The notes beneath the pieces were generated by a model that was not told the origin of the DNA, did not search any database, and was given only the letters and a program-made list of their open reading frames with translations. Made by a program: the position numbers and the translations under genes. A stretch of DNA of 64,000 bases from CAZBBC01 sp964489835 (GTDB taxonomy: Bacteria > Calditrichota > Calditrichia > JAJRVZ01), in NCBI GenBank assembly GCA_964489835.1, contig CAZBBC010000004.1, positions 34,555 to 98,554 of the forward strand, in the 5' to 3' direction. Below, one piece after another: positions 44,972 through 55,191 of the stretch; positions within the stretch are counted from its first letter, which is position 1, and each line of letters opens with the position of its first letter.

Positions 44972-46246
44972 TTGAAGAATTACGACCTTGTCATCGTCGG
45001 TTCCGGCCCAGCCGGTTTAATAGCAGCGATTGAAAGCTATCGCTCCTCCCAAAAAACAATCATTATTGAAAAAATGCCCCGGCCGGCCTTAAAATTAAGA
45101 ATATCCGGAAAAGGGCGATGCAATATTACTAACGATTCAGATTTAGAAGATTTTATTTCCCATTTTGGCAGGAATGGACGGTTTTTGAGATATGCGTTCA
45201 GAGAATTTTTTAATACGGATCTTCTGCAATACTTTGAAAAAATGGGTGTTAATTTTAAATTGGAACGTGGGGGTCGTTATTTCCCGCAAAATGATAAAGC
45301 GATAGATATTGTCAATGCCCTGCTCAATAAAATCAAATCATTAAATATACCCCTGCATACAAATTTAGAAGTTGTAGCCATTAATAAATTACCTGACCAC
45401 AGGTTTAATCTTTCGCTTCATAATCATCAGGGAAAAAACGACCAAAACAACCGGAATTTTTTAATTAACACCAATAAAATTTTGATTGCAACCGGTGGTC
45501 AATCATATCCAAAAACCGGGTCAACCGGAATGGGATATCGGCTGGCCACTCAGGTTGGACATTCAGTTACCCCGATTTCTCCGGCGCTGGTACCTCTAGA
45601 AACCGCAGGGGGTATTGCAAAAAAACTACAGGGTCTAAGTCTAAAGAATATTAAAGTTGATGTATGGTGCAAGGGTAAAAAAGTTGATGAACGGTTTGGT
45701 GAAATGTTATTTACCGATTCTGGGGTATCCGGTCCGATTATTCTTTCCCTGAGCAGAAATATAGTCCGGCGCATGGAAGACGGGCAGAAAATACAGATTA
45801 GCATCGATTTAAAACCGGCTATCGATTCCCAAATGCTTGATAAACGACTATTAAGAGAAATAAACAGTCACGGCAAACAAAATTTTGATAATTTTTTAAA
45901 AAAATTACTACCCCGAAAATTAATACCTGTTTTTTTAGAAATATTGAAAATTCCGAACGACAGACCATTAAACCAGATCACGGCAGAACAACGAAAAAAT
46001 CTTAAAAAATTATTAAAGGAATTTCCATTAAAAGTTACCGGTCACTGTTCATTTGATGAAGCAATTATTACTGCCGGTGGCATTAATACTAATGAAATTA
46101 ATCCCAGGACCATGGAATCTAAAATAGTAAAGGGTTTATATTTTGCAGGTGAAATAATTGATATTGATGCTGATACGGGGGGATTTAATCTGCAGGCGGC
46201 ATTCTCAACCGGCTGGCTGGCTGGCCGGGCTATCAAATTGGATTAA
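44972..46246 (+). CDS. HI0933/YhiN-type flavoprotein (NAD(P)/FAD-dependent oxidoreductase)
   Basis: About 424 residues. The FAD-binding N-terminus reads YDLVIVGSGPAGLIAAIES, followed by KLRISGKGRCNITN, GGRYFPQND, the ATGGQSYPKTGSTGMGYRLA segment and a C-terminal AGEIIDIDADTGGFNLQAAF. This is the HI0933 family, whose reaction is not settled; some members are BaiN-like dehydrogenases. The start is probably the TTG at 44972 following AGGGAG, since the ATG at 44897 would overlap the upstream gene by 56 bases. Confidence 0.88.
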   Translation: MKNYDLVIVGSGPAGLIAAIESYRSSQKTIIIEKMPRPALKLRISGKGRCNITNDSDLEDFISHFGRNGRFLRYAFREFFNTDLLQYFEKMGVNFKLERGGRYFPQNDKAIDIVNALLNKIKSLNIPLHTNLEVVAINKLPDHRFNLSLHNHQGKNDQNNRNFLINTNKILIATGGQSYPKTGSTGMGYRLATQVGHSVTPISPALVPLETAGGIAKKLQGLSLKNIKVDVWCKGKKVDERFGEMLFTDSGVSGPIILSLSRNIVRRMEDGQKIQISIDLKPAIDSQMLDKRLLREINSHGKQNFDNFLKKLLPRKLIPVFLEILKIPNDRPLNQITAEQRKNLKKLLKEFPLKVTGHCSFDEAIITAGGINTNEINPRTMESKIVKGLYFAGEIIDIDADTGGFNLQAAFSTGWLAGRAIKLD

Positions 46247-46272
46247 AATAATTCTATCAGGAGATCTTTAGA

Positions 46273-48888
46273 ATGAGTAAAAGTTTTCATACAATCATAG
46301 AAATTACCCTTATCCTGTTTCTGCAGATTGCTATTGTCTTGGGAGAAAAGATTCAAACAGAAATGGAATTATCTGTTAAGCCATTACCGGCGGGTGTTTC
46401 TATATACTCCCTGGATAATGGTCTACAGGTCCTGTTGATTGAAAACACAGGATTGCCGATGACCGGAGTAAATGTGGTCGTAAAGACCGGATCGGCTTAT
46501 GAAACATTCTCGACCAGCGGGATGAGCCATATGCTGGAACATCTGCTTTTTAATGGCACGGAATCACGGACCCAAAAAGAATTATATGATGCGGTTGATC
46601 TGATCGGTGGATATAATAATGCCAATACCGGTAATTACTATACCAATTTTATGATGGTGACACCGGCCGAAAAAATAAAAAAAGGTATGCAAATTCAGGC
46701 GGATATGCTTTTTCATTCAATTCTTCCGGTAGAAAAATTTGAAAAAGAAAAAGGAATTGTTCTGGAAGAAATTGCGAGCAGTCTGGAGAACCCGACATCA
46801 CAAATGGAAAGGAATGAACAATCGATTTTATATCCGGGACATGCCCTATCCCTACCTACTCTGGGGACCTATGCCACGATTGAATCAATGACACGTGATG
46901 ATGTTTACCGGTATTATCAAAACTTTTATGTTCCCAATAATATGCTAATGAGTGTGGTTGGAAATTTTCGTAGTGATTCTATGCGCATCCTGATAAAAGA
47001 AATCTATGGAAAAGAACCACCGAAACCGGTCCAATATCCGGAAAATACGCACTGGCTTTCAGGGTTTGATCGTTTATCTGAAACAAACATCCTTAAAGAA
47101 AATGTGTATCATCGATTTTATAGAGGTAAAAAATTAATCCTTCAGTTATTCTACGATCTGCCGGAGACATGGTCTGATACGCATTTTATAATCGTTGACG
47201 AGATATTGTCAAAAGCTAATTCTGCAATTACGAACGGCTTAAAAACTAAATTTCCCGATGTCGAACAATCGTTTAAAATGGAAACGCTTCAATCCCCTAT
47301 AAAAAATAATCTAAAAATTACAATGGTTGTCAAGGATAAAGATCAATTAACCGGTCTGACTGAAGATGTCAACCAGGCCCTGAAAAAATTAAAATTTCAC
47401 CTGCCGGTAGAAAGTGTACAATATCTGGCGACAAAAACAAAAACCGATTTTTTAAAGAATGTAGAAAAACCACATATGTTTGGTATCTATAATGCGCATA
47501 TCTTTTCCATCAAGGGAATTGAAGCGGTACTTGCTCATTATTCAACCAGGGGATACGATTTGGCCGGGAAAGAGATCGGTCAATTTTCTATTAACAAAAA
47601 GCCGCTGGTGATCATTCAGTATCCGGCGGAAAAGGAAGATGAAAAAGGGGTAATGCGCGCCATCGCCCCGGAAGTTTTTATCCATAAAGGATCCGGGCTT
47701 ACACTTATTGCCGAACAAAATCCAAATAGTAATCTTTTGGCGATCCATTTTCTGCTCAAATACAAAGCCCCCTATGAATCACAGTTTGGTAAGGATGCGG
47801 CAAAAATCCTTCATGATTGTCTGGATCAGCGGCTTAATTCAACCGAAAATCAAAAAATAAGTAATAAATTCGGGTTAACCTATAAAGTGAACGATAATCC
47901 GTTTATCCCGATGGACGATATCTATCTTCATCCGGATTTCAGTTATATCCGGGTTGAGGGATTGTCGGATGATATCCGGGGGGTGATTGATTATTTGAAA
48001 GATCAGTTGACAGATTTTACCCCGACGGAGGAAGAATATCAAAAGGCAATAGCAAAATCAAAACGACCGATGACGGGTATGGGTTCGGGTAAATCGATCA
48101 CCTTATTTAATGAAACATATAAAAATCTGATCTATGAAGAAGAAAAATATGCAGAGAATCCAGAATCAATTACATATGACAGGCTAAAAGCCTTTTCAAA
48201 AACGTATTTTCATCCATCCAATATGATTATATCCGTCGTGTCACCATCTTCTCAGGAACATATATTTGAACTTTTTCACTGGGAGGTCAAGACACCGGAA
48301 GATATCTATGTAAAAGAAAAAACTCCTTATACGCGGGCGCTGAAACCGGCCACGGCACCAGTCAGGGAAGAATTAGAGGAGGGCGGAGAACGGTCCTTTT
48401 TATTTTGGGGTTTTGTAAAGACGATTGAATCGGTTGATAAAGCGGCGTTAAAAGTCCTTGGTCTGCTCTTATCAGATCATATCATATTTGATGTGCGTGA
48501 AAAGCAGGGCCGGGCCTATCGTATGAAAGCAGGTATCGACATGGATGACAATCATGCCTTGTTTTATATTAATATGGGCACACGACCGGCCAATATTGAT
48601 CAGTTATTACCGCAGATACCTGAATTTTTTGATCAAACAGTTGTCAATTCATTTAAGCCGTTTGATTTGGATAAATCCTTGAACATGTACCTTGGAAGGA
48701 TGATGTTCCGCCGATTATCCAGCATTAATAAGGCTTATTACCTCGGTCATTCCAAGTATTTTCATGATGATATACAATATGATGCCGATTTTTTATCCGA
48801 TATTAAAAAAGTGACGCTTGACGATATAAAAAGAGTAAGCCAAAAATATATGATTGTTGATAATCCGGTGACAGTTATTGTTCGTTGA
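46273..48888 (+). CDS. M16-family zinc metallopeptidase (exported)
   Basis: An 871-residue two-repeat M16 peptidase (pitrilysin/insulinase type). The signal-like N-terminus (about 1-24) precedes the first domain with the inverted zinc motif H86-x-x-E89-H90 in SGMSHMLEHLLFNG, and the third ligand in IVLEEIASS. A second M16 domain (about 475-871) lacks the zinc motif, as usual for the partner half. It is preceded by GGAGA. The next gene also encodes a peptidase, so this is a peptide-degrading neighbourhood together with tldD/tldE. Confidence 0.92.
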   Translation: MSKSFHTIIEITLILFLQIAIVLGEKIQTEMELSVKPLPAGVSIYSLDNGLQVLLIENTGLPMTGVNVVVKTGSAYETFSTSGMSHMLEHLLFNGTESRTQKELYDAVDLIGGYNNANTGNYYTNFMMVTPAEKIKKGMQIQADMLFHSILPVEKFEKEKGIVLEEIASSLENPTSQMERNEQSILYPGHALSLPTLGTYATIESMTRDDVYRYYQNFYVPNNMLMSVVGNFRSDSMRILIKEIYGKEPPKPVQYPENTHWLSGFDRLSETNILKENVYHRFYRGKKLILQLFYDLPETWSDTHFIIVDEILSKANSAITNGLKTKFPDVEQSFKMETLQSPIKNNLKITMVVKDKDQLTGLTEDVNQALKKLKFHLPVESVQYLATKTKTDFLKNVEKPHMFGIYNAHIFSIKGIEAVLAHYSTRGYDLAGKEIGQFSINKKPLVIIQYPAEKEDEKGVMRAIAPEVFIHKGSGLTLIAEQNPNSNLLAIHFLLKYKAPYESQFGKDAAKILHDCLDQRLNSTENQKISNKFGLTYKVNDNPFIPMDDIYLHPDFSYIRVEGLSDDIRGVIDYLKDQLTDFTPTEEEYQKAIAKSKRPMTGMGSGKSITLFNETYKNLIYEEEKYAENPESITYDRLKAFSKTYFHPSNMIISVVSPSSQEHIFELFHWEVKTPEDIYVKEKTPYTRALKPATAPVREELEEGGERSFLFWGFVKTIESVDKAALKVLGLLLSDHIIFDVREKQGRAYRMKAGIDMDDNHALFYINMGTRPANIDQLLPQIPEFFDQTVVNSFKPFDLDKSLNMYLGRMMFRRLSSINKAYYLGHSKYFHDDIQYDADFLSDIKKVTLDDIKRVSQKYMIVDNPVTVIVR

Positions 48889-49004
48889 TTATTATAATCA
48901 ATAAATGAGATTGCTTTCAGCCGGGGCAGAAAGTAATCTATAAAATTTTTATAGGGTCGAGAACATAATTAGTAAAATTAAACCAATCTATTTTGAGGTG
49001 CAGA

Positions 49005-52000
49005 ATGTTAAAACAGATGTATGTTTACAGTATTTTTTTTATGCTGCTGTCTTATCTCAGCGCAGGTGAAACATATATTCATCATGAACTGGAAATTTCT
49101 GTTAAGCCATCCAAACAGTATATTGAAGTGCAGGACAGAATTGAATTTCCAAGTCATTTGATACCCCGGGATGTTTATTTCCTTCTTCATGGTAATATGA
49201 ATGTATCTGCATCCTCGGCAGATCTGAAAATACAATCAGTGGATCAAGAGCCAGAAGCTGATTTGTTTGGTATTGAAAAGGGTAAATTTGAAAAGCCTGA
49301 GAAAATCCCCTATAAACTTTATAAAATTTCCGTTCGGGAGGAATCGAAAAAACCACAGAAAATATCTTTGACTTATAAAGGTATCATTCATCACCCGGTT
49401 GAAAAATTATCAAAAGAATATGCCAGGGGTTTTAGTGAAACACCAGGTATCATTTCTGATGAAGGTGCCTATCTTGCCGGTTCATCCTATTGGTTGCCCT
49501 GGTTTAACAACGACCTTGTCACCTTTAATCTGAGTGTTACGATTGAACCGGGGTGGCGGGTGGTAAGTCAGGGCAGGCGAAGTCAGGAAGAAATTTCGGA
49601 AGACAGGTATCATGTGCGCTGGGAATCACCGGAACCGATGGATGAAGTATTTCTAATTGCCGCAAAATTTGTTGAATATCGCAAACAGATCGGGAATGTA
49701 AATGTATTGGCCTTTTTACGATCTGCCGATGAATCTCTGGCTAATAAATATTTAGAAACAACCGCCCAGTATCTGGATATGTACAATCAGCTGATCGGTC
49801 TGTATCCATACAGCAAATTTGCCCTGGTGGAGAATTTCTGGGAAACGGGTTATGGCATGCCTTCATTTACATTGCTTGGTCAACAGGTGATTCGTTTTCC
49901 GTTTATTCTTCATTCTTCATATCCCCACGAATTATTACACAACTGGTGGGGAAATAGTGTATTTGTCGATTATGAAACCGGGAACTGGTGTGAAGGTTTG
50001 ACAGTATTTATGGCCGATCATTTGATCAAAGAGCAACGGGGGCAGGGGGCAGAATACCGGCGCGGTTCTCTTCAGGCCTATACCAATTATGTAAATGATC
50101 AGAATGAATTCCCACTGTGTGAATTTTTGTCCCGCAGCGATGCTCCATCTTCTGCTATTGGTTATAATAAATCGATGATGTTCTTCAATATGTTACGCCA
50201 GGATGTTGGAGATGATGCTTTTGTTAAAGCAATTCAAAGGTTTTATCGCGGTAATAAATTTCGAAAAGCCGGATTCAGAGATATTCGGATGGCTTTTGAG
50301 GAAGTGAGCGGAAAGGATTTATCGCTTTTCTTTGATCAATGGGTCAATCATAAAGGTGCCCCGGTTCTTGAGATAGCCCATACCAGGGTATCAAAAAAGG
50401 ATGATGAATACCATTTAACGGTTAGTTTATCGCAAACTCAAAAAGATCCGGTCTATCAATTGTTAATTCCGGTTGCTGTTTATCTTGAAGGCGAAAAACA
50501 GGCGGCCATGGAAACGTTGGTCTTGGATAGAAAGGAACAAGCATTTGACCTGATATATAAAAAAAGGCCTTTGGGCGTCGATATTGACCCGGAATTTGAT
50601 GTATTCAGGAAATTGGATCGAAATGAAATACCACCGGCGCTTTCTCAAATATTCGGTGCTGAAAAAGTGACCATTATTCTACCGTCAGAGGAGAGTAAAA
50701 ATCTATTGGATGCTTATGAAGCCCTGGCTCAAAACTGGGCCGAATCAGAACCGGAAATGATTGAGATTGTTAGAGATGAAGATTTGGAAACTATACCCGG
50801 CGATCGAGCCCTCTGGTTATTTGGTTTAAACAATAAATTTAAGAAATCGGCGATAGAGGTACTTTCAGAATATGATATTAATATTACACCCAGTGCCTAT
50901 CGGATTGGAAAGAGCACGGTCTCCCCTTCCGGAAATAGCATCATACTTTCAACGCGGCATCCGCTTAATCCGGCCCATGTCATGGTCTGGCTCAGTGCCG
51001 ATAATGAAAAAGCGATGCCTGGTTTGGGTCGTAAGTTACCGCATTACGGCAAGTACAGTTATTTGGTCTTTGAAGGTGAGGAGCCGACCAATATCCTGAA
51101 AGGTCAATGGCCGGCCGTAAATTCTCCCCTGAGTGCGATCTTTTCATATAATGAAATTGAAACGACTGTTTTTGAAAAAGGTCAATTTCCGGTAAGAAAA
51201 GCCCTGGCTACCCTGGCACCTGTTTTCTCTGAAGAGAGGATCCTTGCTCATGTAAAATATCTGGCCAGTGAAGAATTAGAAGGCAGAGGGCTCGGAAGCG
51301 AAGGGCTGGAAAAAGCCGCAGATTATATTGCCTCAGAATTTAAAAAAGCAGGATTGAAACCAGGTGGTGATGATAACAGTTTTTTTCAGGTTTGGCAGGA
51401 CAAAGGTGGTAAAGAGAACAAAATGATGACACTTAAAAATGTAGTCGGTGTTATTCCCGGTAAAAAGACGGAGTGGAACGATCAATCGCTGATAGTCTGT
51501 GCCCACTATGACCATTTAGGATTTGGGTGGCCGGATGTGCGTGAGGGTAATGAAGGAAAGATTCACTACGGCGCAGACGATAATGCCAGTGGTGTTGCTG
51601 TCATGTTAGAACTTGCCAAACTCCTGGGTAACAATTCTTCTGCGGACAGAACGATCGTATTTATTGCATTTACCGGTGAAGAAAGTGGTTTAAGAGGTTC
51701 CCGTCATTATATAAAAAGCAGTAAAAAATATCCAGCGAAAAAGATTATGGGTGCCATCAATCTGGATACCATCGGGCGTCTGGGTAAAAATAAGATTCTC
51801 ATCCTGAGTAGTTCATCAGCCAGTGAATGGAAACATATTGCCATGGGAATAGGATTTGTAACCGGTATTGAATACGAACTGGTTTCTCAGAATCTAGATG
51901 CCAGTGACCAGGTAAGTTTTATTGATGCCGGGGTTCCGGCCATTCAAATATTTTCCGGTGCTAATCGTGATTATCATCGCCCGAGCGACCGTGTGGATAA

Positions 52001-52400
52001 AATTGATGCTGCCGGTATGGTGAAAATTGCCACTTTTGCACGGGAGGCTGTCGCTTATCTGGCTGAACGGGAAGATCCGATGACTTTCACCGGTGCGGCG
52101 GTCTCAGATAAAAAGCACATACTATCCGGTCCAAAAAGAAAAGCAGGCACCGGAATAATGCCGGATTTTGCGTTTCAGGGTAAAGGTGTTCGTGCTGCGG
52201 AGGTGGCACCGGATTCACCGGCAGCAAAGGCCGGGTTGCAAAAAGGTGACGTAATCATCGAACTGGGTGAACAACGTGTTGAAAATCTTCGGGAATATTC
52301 GAATGCTCTTAAAAATTACCAGGCCGGTGACACCACCATGATTGTATTTTTGCATGAGGGGAAAGAGATAGAAAGCACAATTACCCTTAAAGGACGTTAA
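49005..52400 (+). CDS. M1 aminopeptidase-M28 peptidase-PDZ fusion
   Basis: About 1131 residues. A signal peptide (ends near SAGE) leads to a gluzincin M1 domain, with HELLHNWWGN (H308/H312 from this start) and the downstream glutamate in NWCEGLTVF at about 330. An intermediate region of about 250 residues follows, then an M28 peptidase (about 760-1010) with AHYDHLG, GADDNASGV, TGEESGLRG, NLDTIGR and DYHRPSDR as metal ligands, then a C-terminal PDZ domain (about 1035-1130, VAPDSPAAKAGLQKGDVI). Two aminopeptidase activities in one chain is unusual. The ATG at 49005 follows GAGGTG; TTG 48993 is an alternative. Located in the periplasm or on the surface. Confidence 0.9.
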   Translation: MLKQMYVYSIFFMLLSYLSAGETYIHHELEISVKPSKQYIEVQDRIEFPSHLIPRDVYFLLHGNMNVSASSADLKIQSVDQEPEADLFGIEKGKFEKPEKIPYKLYKISVREESKKPQKISLTYKGIIHHPVEKLSKEYARGFSETPGIISDEGAYLAGSSYWLPWFNNDLVTFNLSVTIEPGWRVVSQGRRSQEEISEDRYHVRWESPEPMDEVFLIAAKFVEYRKQIGNVNVLAFLRSADESLANKYLETTAQYLDMYNQLIGLYPYSKFALVENFWETGYGMPSFTLLGQQVIRFPFILHSSYPHELLHNWWGNSVFVDYETGNWCEGLTVFMADHLIKEQRGQGAEYRRGSLQAYTNYVNDQNEFPLCEFLSRSDAPSSAIGYNKSMMFFNMLRQDVGDDAFVKAIQRFYRGNKFRKAGFRDIRMAFEEVSGKDLSLFFDQWVNHKGAPVLEIAHTRVSKKDDEYHLTVSLSQTQKDPVYQLLIPVAVYLEGEKQAAMETLVLDRKEQAFDLIYKKRPLGVDIDPEFDVFRKLDRNEIPPALSQIFGAEKVTIILPSEESKNLLDAYEALAQNWAESEPEMIEIVRDEDLETIPGDRALWLFGLNNKFKKSAIEVLSEYDINITPSAYRIGKSTVSPSGNSIILSTRHPLNPAHVMVWLSADNEKAMPGLGRKLPHYGKYSYLVFEGEEPTNILKGQWPAVNSPLSAIFSYNEIETTVFEKGQFPVRKALATLAPVFSEERILAHVKYLASEELEGRGLGSEGLEKAADYIASEFKKAGLKPGGDDNSFFQVWQDKGGKENKMMTLKNVVGVIPGKKTEWNDQSLIVCAHYDHLGFGWPDVREGNEGKIHYGADDNASGVAVMLELAKLLGNNSSADRTIVFIAFTGEESGLRGSRHYIKSSKKYPAKKIMGAINLDTIGRLGKNKILILSSSSASEWKHIAMGIGFVTGIEYELVSQNLDASDQVSFIDAGVPAIQIFSGANRDYHRPSDRVDKIDAAGMVKIATFAREAVAYLAEREDPMTFTGAAVSDKKHILSGPKRKAGTGIMPDFAFQGKGVRAAEVAPDSPAAKAGLQKGDVIIELGEQRVENLREYSNALKNYQAGDTTMIVFLHEGKEIESTITLKGR

Positions 52401-52405
52401 GGTAG

Positions 52406-52425
52406 GGGCGCATTGCGATGCGCCC
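52406..52425. repeat. GC-rich palindrome after the M1-M28 gene
   Basis: GGGCGCAT-TGCG-ATGCGCCC, a perfect 8-base stem beginning 5 bases after the stop, in the context GTAGGGGCGCATTGCGATGC. There is no T-tract. A run of near-copies of GGTATAAGGG follows to 52460. It looks like a remnant of a dispersed palindromic repeat and may also act as a 3' end stabiliser or weak terminator. Confidence 0.55.
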
Positions 52426-52550
52426 AAAGGTATAAGGGTATAAGGGAATAGGGTATAAGGTATATGGTATGGGAGGATAAGGAATTGGGAATTAGGAATG
52501 ATCTTACTTTATTTCACGCTATTATAAAATCCCGCAGGGATTTAAAGTTG

Positions 52551-53351
52551 CTAGGTTTTTAATTTAAGAATCTCAATCATTTGTTTTGCATTCTTCACCG
52601 CTTTACCACCGGGGTGATTATTAAAAAAAATGTAGGTTTTATATGTCTTACGTAAAATATTGCTGATATTGGTTAGCCATTCTTTTAATTCTTCGTCTGA
52701 ATATTCATAATCATATCTCTCGGACCCTTTTCCATCCCACCAGTTTTTTTCATTGCGTCCATGTAAACGAAGATAGCCTATATTGTTAGTGGAAATATCT
52801 TGGGGCGGCAATAATCCTTTTAATTTCGGTTGATCAACATTTACATAGCCGATTTCATTCATTTTTAAAAAATCGGTGATCGGTGATTTGAGCCAGGTAT
52901 CGTTTCGGAATTCAACAAAGAGAACCTGTTCATCAATTAATTTCCTTGTTTCGACCAGATATTTCCTGTTCGGTTCGGAGTTTTTAAACGAATAGGGGAA
53001 TTGAGCCAGGTATCCCATAAATTTTCCGGTATCAATCAGCGGTTGTACCGCCTCCGACAGTTTCATCAGTGAATCCCGGTTCTCCTGCCGGCGGTGGGTG
53101 GTCTCCTGATGGGTCTTCACGATAAAGTGAAAATTTGGCGGTGTTTTTTCGGCAAATCGTACAAATGTCTTATAATCAGGGATTTTATAATAAGTGGCAT
53201 TTATTTCCACCGTGTTAAAATGATTACAGTAGAATTCAAGCATCCTGTTTCCGGGTGTATCCGCCGGATAGAATACATCACGCCAATCGTCATAATGATA
53301 CCCGGAAGTACCAATAAAGACCGAAGGTATTTGGGGGTTGTTTTTATTCAT
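52551..53351 (-). CDS. DUF72 (YecE-family) protein
   Basis: A 266-residue TIM-barrel-like DUF72 protein, of unknown function. It begins VFIGTSGYHYDDWRDVFYP, has FNTVEINATYYKIP, FHFIVKTHQETTH, FVEFRNDTW and YLRLHGRN, and ends YIFFNNHPGGKAVKNA. All are family signatures. It stands alone; the region on either side (52401-52550 and 53352-53610) holds no gene. Confidence 0.93.
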   Translation of the reverse strand: MNKNNPQIPSVFIGTSGYHYDDWRDVFYPADTPGNRMLEFYCNHFNTVEINATYYKIPDYKTFVRFAEKTPPNFHFIVKTHQETTHRRQENRDSLMKLSEAVQPLIDTGKFMGYLAQFPYSFKNSEPNRKYLVETRKLIDEQVLFVEFRNDTWLKSPITDFLKMNEIGYVNVDQPKLKGLLPPQDISTNNIGYLRLHGRNEKNWWDGKGSERYDYEYSDEELKEWLTNISNILRKTYKTYIFFNNHPGGKAVKNAKQMIEILKLKT

Positions 53352-53610
53352 TTGGGATTGCCTTTATATGACTGGATATAAAATACAAAGTCAGAAAAGA
53401 ATTTAAAAGAGAATTCAAGGATATAACTAATACTTTTCTGATATTTCCCCAAAACTTTTTCAGATTCCGTTTGAGATTTTTATAATTCTCTGCTCAGATC
53501 CTTATCCGTTTGATAGAGAATAAGATTAGTAGTACGAAGCATTTCATTATTGTTTTTTTAGAAAGTCTCTTCTATATTAAACCAAGCAATTTAAATATAG
53601 AACAGTATTT

Positions 53611-55155
53611 ATGTCGAATAGGCGAAGAAGGTTTATTAATAATTACTATGGATTTAGTCTTGGGCTGGTATTATTCTTTATAATTTTATTTTTGGTGCCG
53701 GATTCTGCGATACCAACAGCCGCGAAAAAAATGGCAGCCACGGCAATATTAATGGCTGTCTGGTGGATTACGGAAGCGATTCCGATACCGGTAACGGCTT
53801 TATTGCCTGTTTTACTGTTTCCCCTGCTGAAAATACTGCCCACGGCGAGCGTCACGACCAACTATGGCCATCACCTTATTTTCCTTTTTCTGGGTGGATT
53901 TATTATTGCCCTGGCAATCGAAAGATGGGATCTTCATAAACGTATCGCTTTAAAAATCATTTGTTTGATTGGAACGAATCAACGTTTTATCATATTAGGT
54001 TTTATGATCGCCACTGCATTTTTGTCCATGTGGATATCAAATACGGCGACAACGATGATGATGATACCGATCGGACTAGCGGTTATTTCAAAGCTGAGCT
54101 GCCAAAGCGATGAAAAACGGTTTCTTCATGGAGAAAATAATTTTGCCCTGGCACTCATGCTGGCCATTGCCTATTCGGCCAGTATTGGGGGAATCAGCAC
54201 AATCATCGGCACTCCGCCGAATGTTGTTTTTATCGGGATATTGAAATCAAATTTTCCGGCTGCTCCGGAAATAAGTTTTTTGCAATGGATGCTATTTGCT
54301 CTCCCTTTTTCAATCATTTTTTTACCTATTGCCTGGTTCTACTTGGTTTACATTGCTGCACCGGTTAAAACAGATACCGGTGATATAAGGAAAGAGGTAA
54401 TCATGGAAGAATTAAGATCATTGGGACCTTTCACACCGCCAGAAAAGAGAACATTAATCGTATTTATCACCACCGGCATGCTCTGGTTATTACGATCAGA
54501 TGTTGATCTGGGTGCTTTTCACATTACCGGGTGGGCCAGTCTTTTAGGCTTAACAGGATATGTGCAGGACAGTACGGTTGCCATTGCCATGGCCATATTA
54601 ACTTTTATTATTCCCTCCGGAGAGAAAAAGGAGGGTAAACCTATCTTTTTAATGGATTGGAATTGGGCAAAAAAGGTACCCTGGGGAATTCTCATTTTGT
54701 TTGGCGGCGGATTTGCTTTAGCGAATGGTTTTCATATTTCCGGATTAACCCATTGGTTAGGGGAACAATTGAAAACATTTCATTTTTTGCCTCTAGGCCT
54801 TATCATTTTATTGGTAAGTGCAATGGCCACTTTCACCACGGAATTTGCATCGAACACGGCAATGGCCTCTACTTTATTACCCATCTTAGCCGGATTAGCG
54901 GTAGCTCTAGAGATTAATCCAATGATCCTGATGATTCCTGCCACTATTTCCTGTTCGACAGCTTTTATGTTACCAATCGCCACCCCTCCAAACGCGATCG
55001 TGTTCGGTAGCGGTTATATTCGGATCCGGGATATGGTAAGAACCGGATTGGTTATGAATTTATTAGGGCTTATGCTGATCTTACTCCTGGTATACCTGTT
55101 AGCATCACCTGTTTTTAATATTGACTGGCAGCAAGTACCGTCTTGGATTAAATAG
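53611..55155 (+). CDS. DASS-family (SLC13-type) sodium/dicarboxylate or anion symporter
   Basis: A 514-residue inner-membrane transporter with about 11-12 helices. The duplicated SNT signature of the family is present in both repeats: MWISNTATTMMMIP and FASNTAMASTLLP. The helix-loop WWITEAIPIPVTALLPVLLFP is also typical. DASS members import C4 dicarboxylates, citrate or sulfate with Na+. A citrate or dicarboxylate substrate would suit the citrate cluster, but that is 14 kb away. It converges with the esterase gene. Confidence 0.9.
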   Translation: MSNRRRRFINNYYGFSLGLVLFFIILFLVPDSAIPTAAKKMAATAILMAVWWITEAIPIPVTALLPVLLFPLLKILPTASVTTNYGHHLIFLFLGGFIIALAIERWDLHKRIALKIICLIGTNQRFIILGFMIATAFLSMWISNTATTMMMIPIGLAVISKLSCQSDEKRFLHGENNFALALMLAIAYSASIGGISTIIGTPPNVVFIGILKSNFPAAPEISFLQWMLFALPFSIIFLPIAWFYLVYIAAPVKTDTGDIRKEVIMEELRSLGPFTPPEKRTLIVFITTGMLWLLRSDVDLGAFHITGWASLLGLTGYVQDSTVAIAMAILTFIIPSGEKKEGKPIFLMDWNWAKKVPWGILILFGGGFALANGFHISGLTHWLGEQLKTFHFLPLGLIILLVSAMATFTTEFASNTAMASTLLPILAGLAVALEINPMILMIPATISCSTAFMLPIATPPNAIVFGSGYIRIRDMVRTGLVMNLLGLMLILLLVYLLASPVFNIDWQQVPSWIK

Positions 55156-55191
55156 CGTTCATTTAATCGAATGATTGTCCTTCCATGCGAC

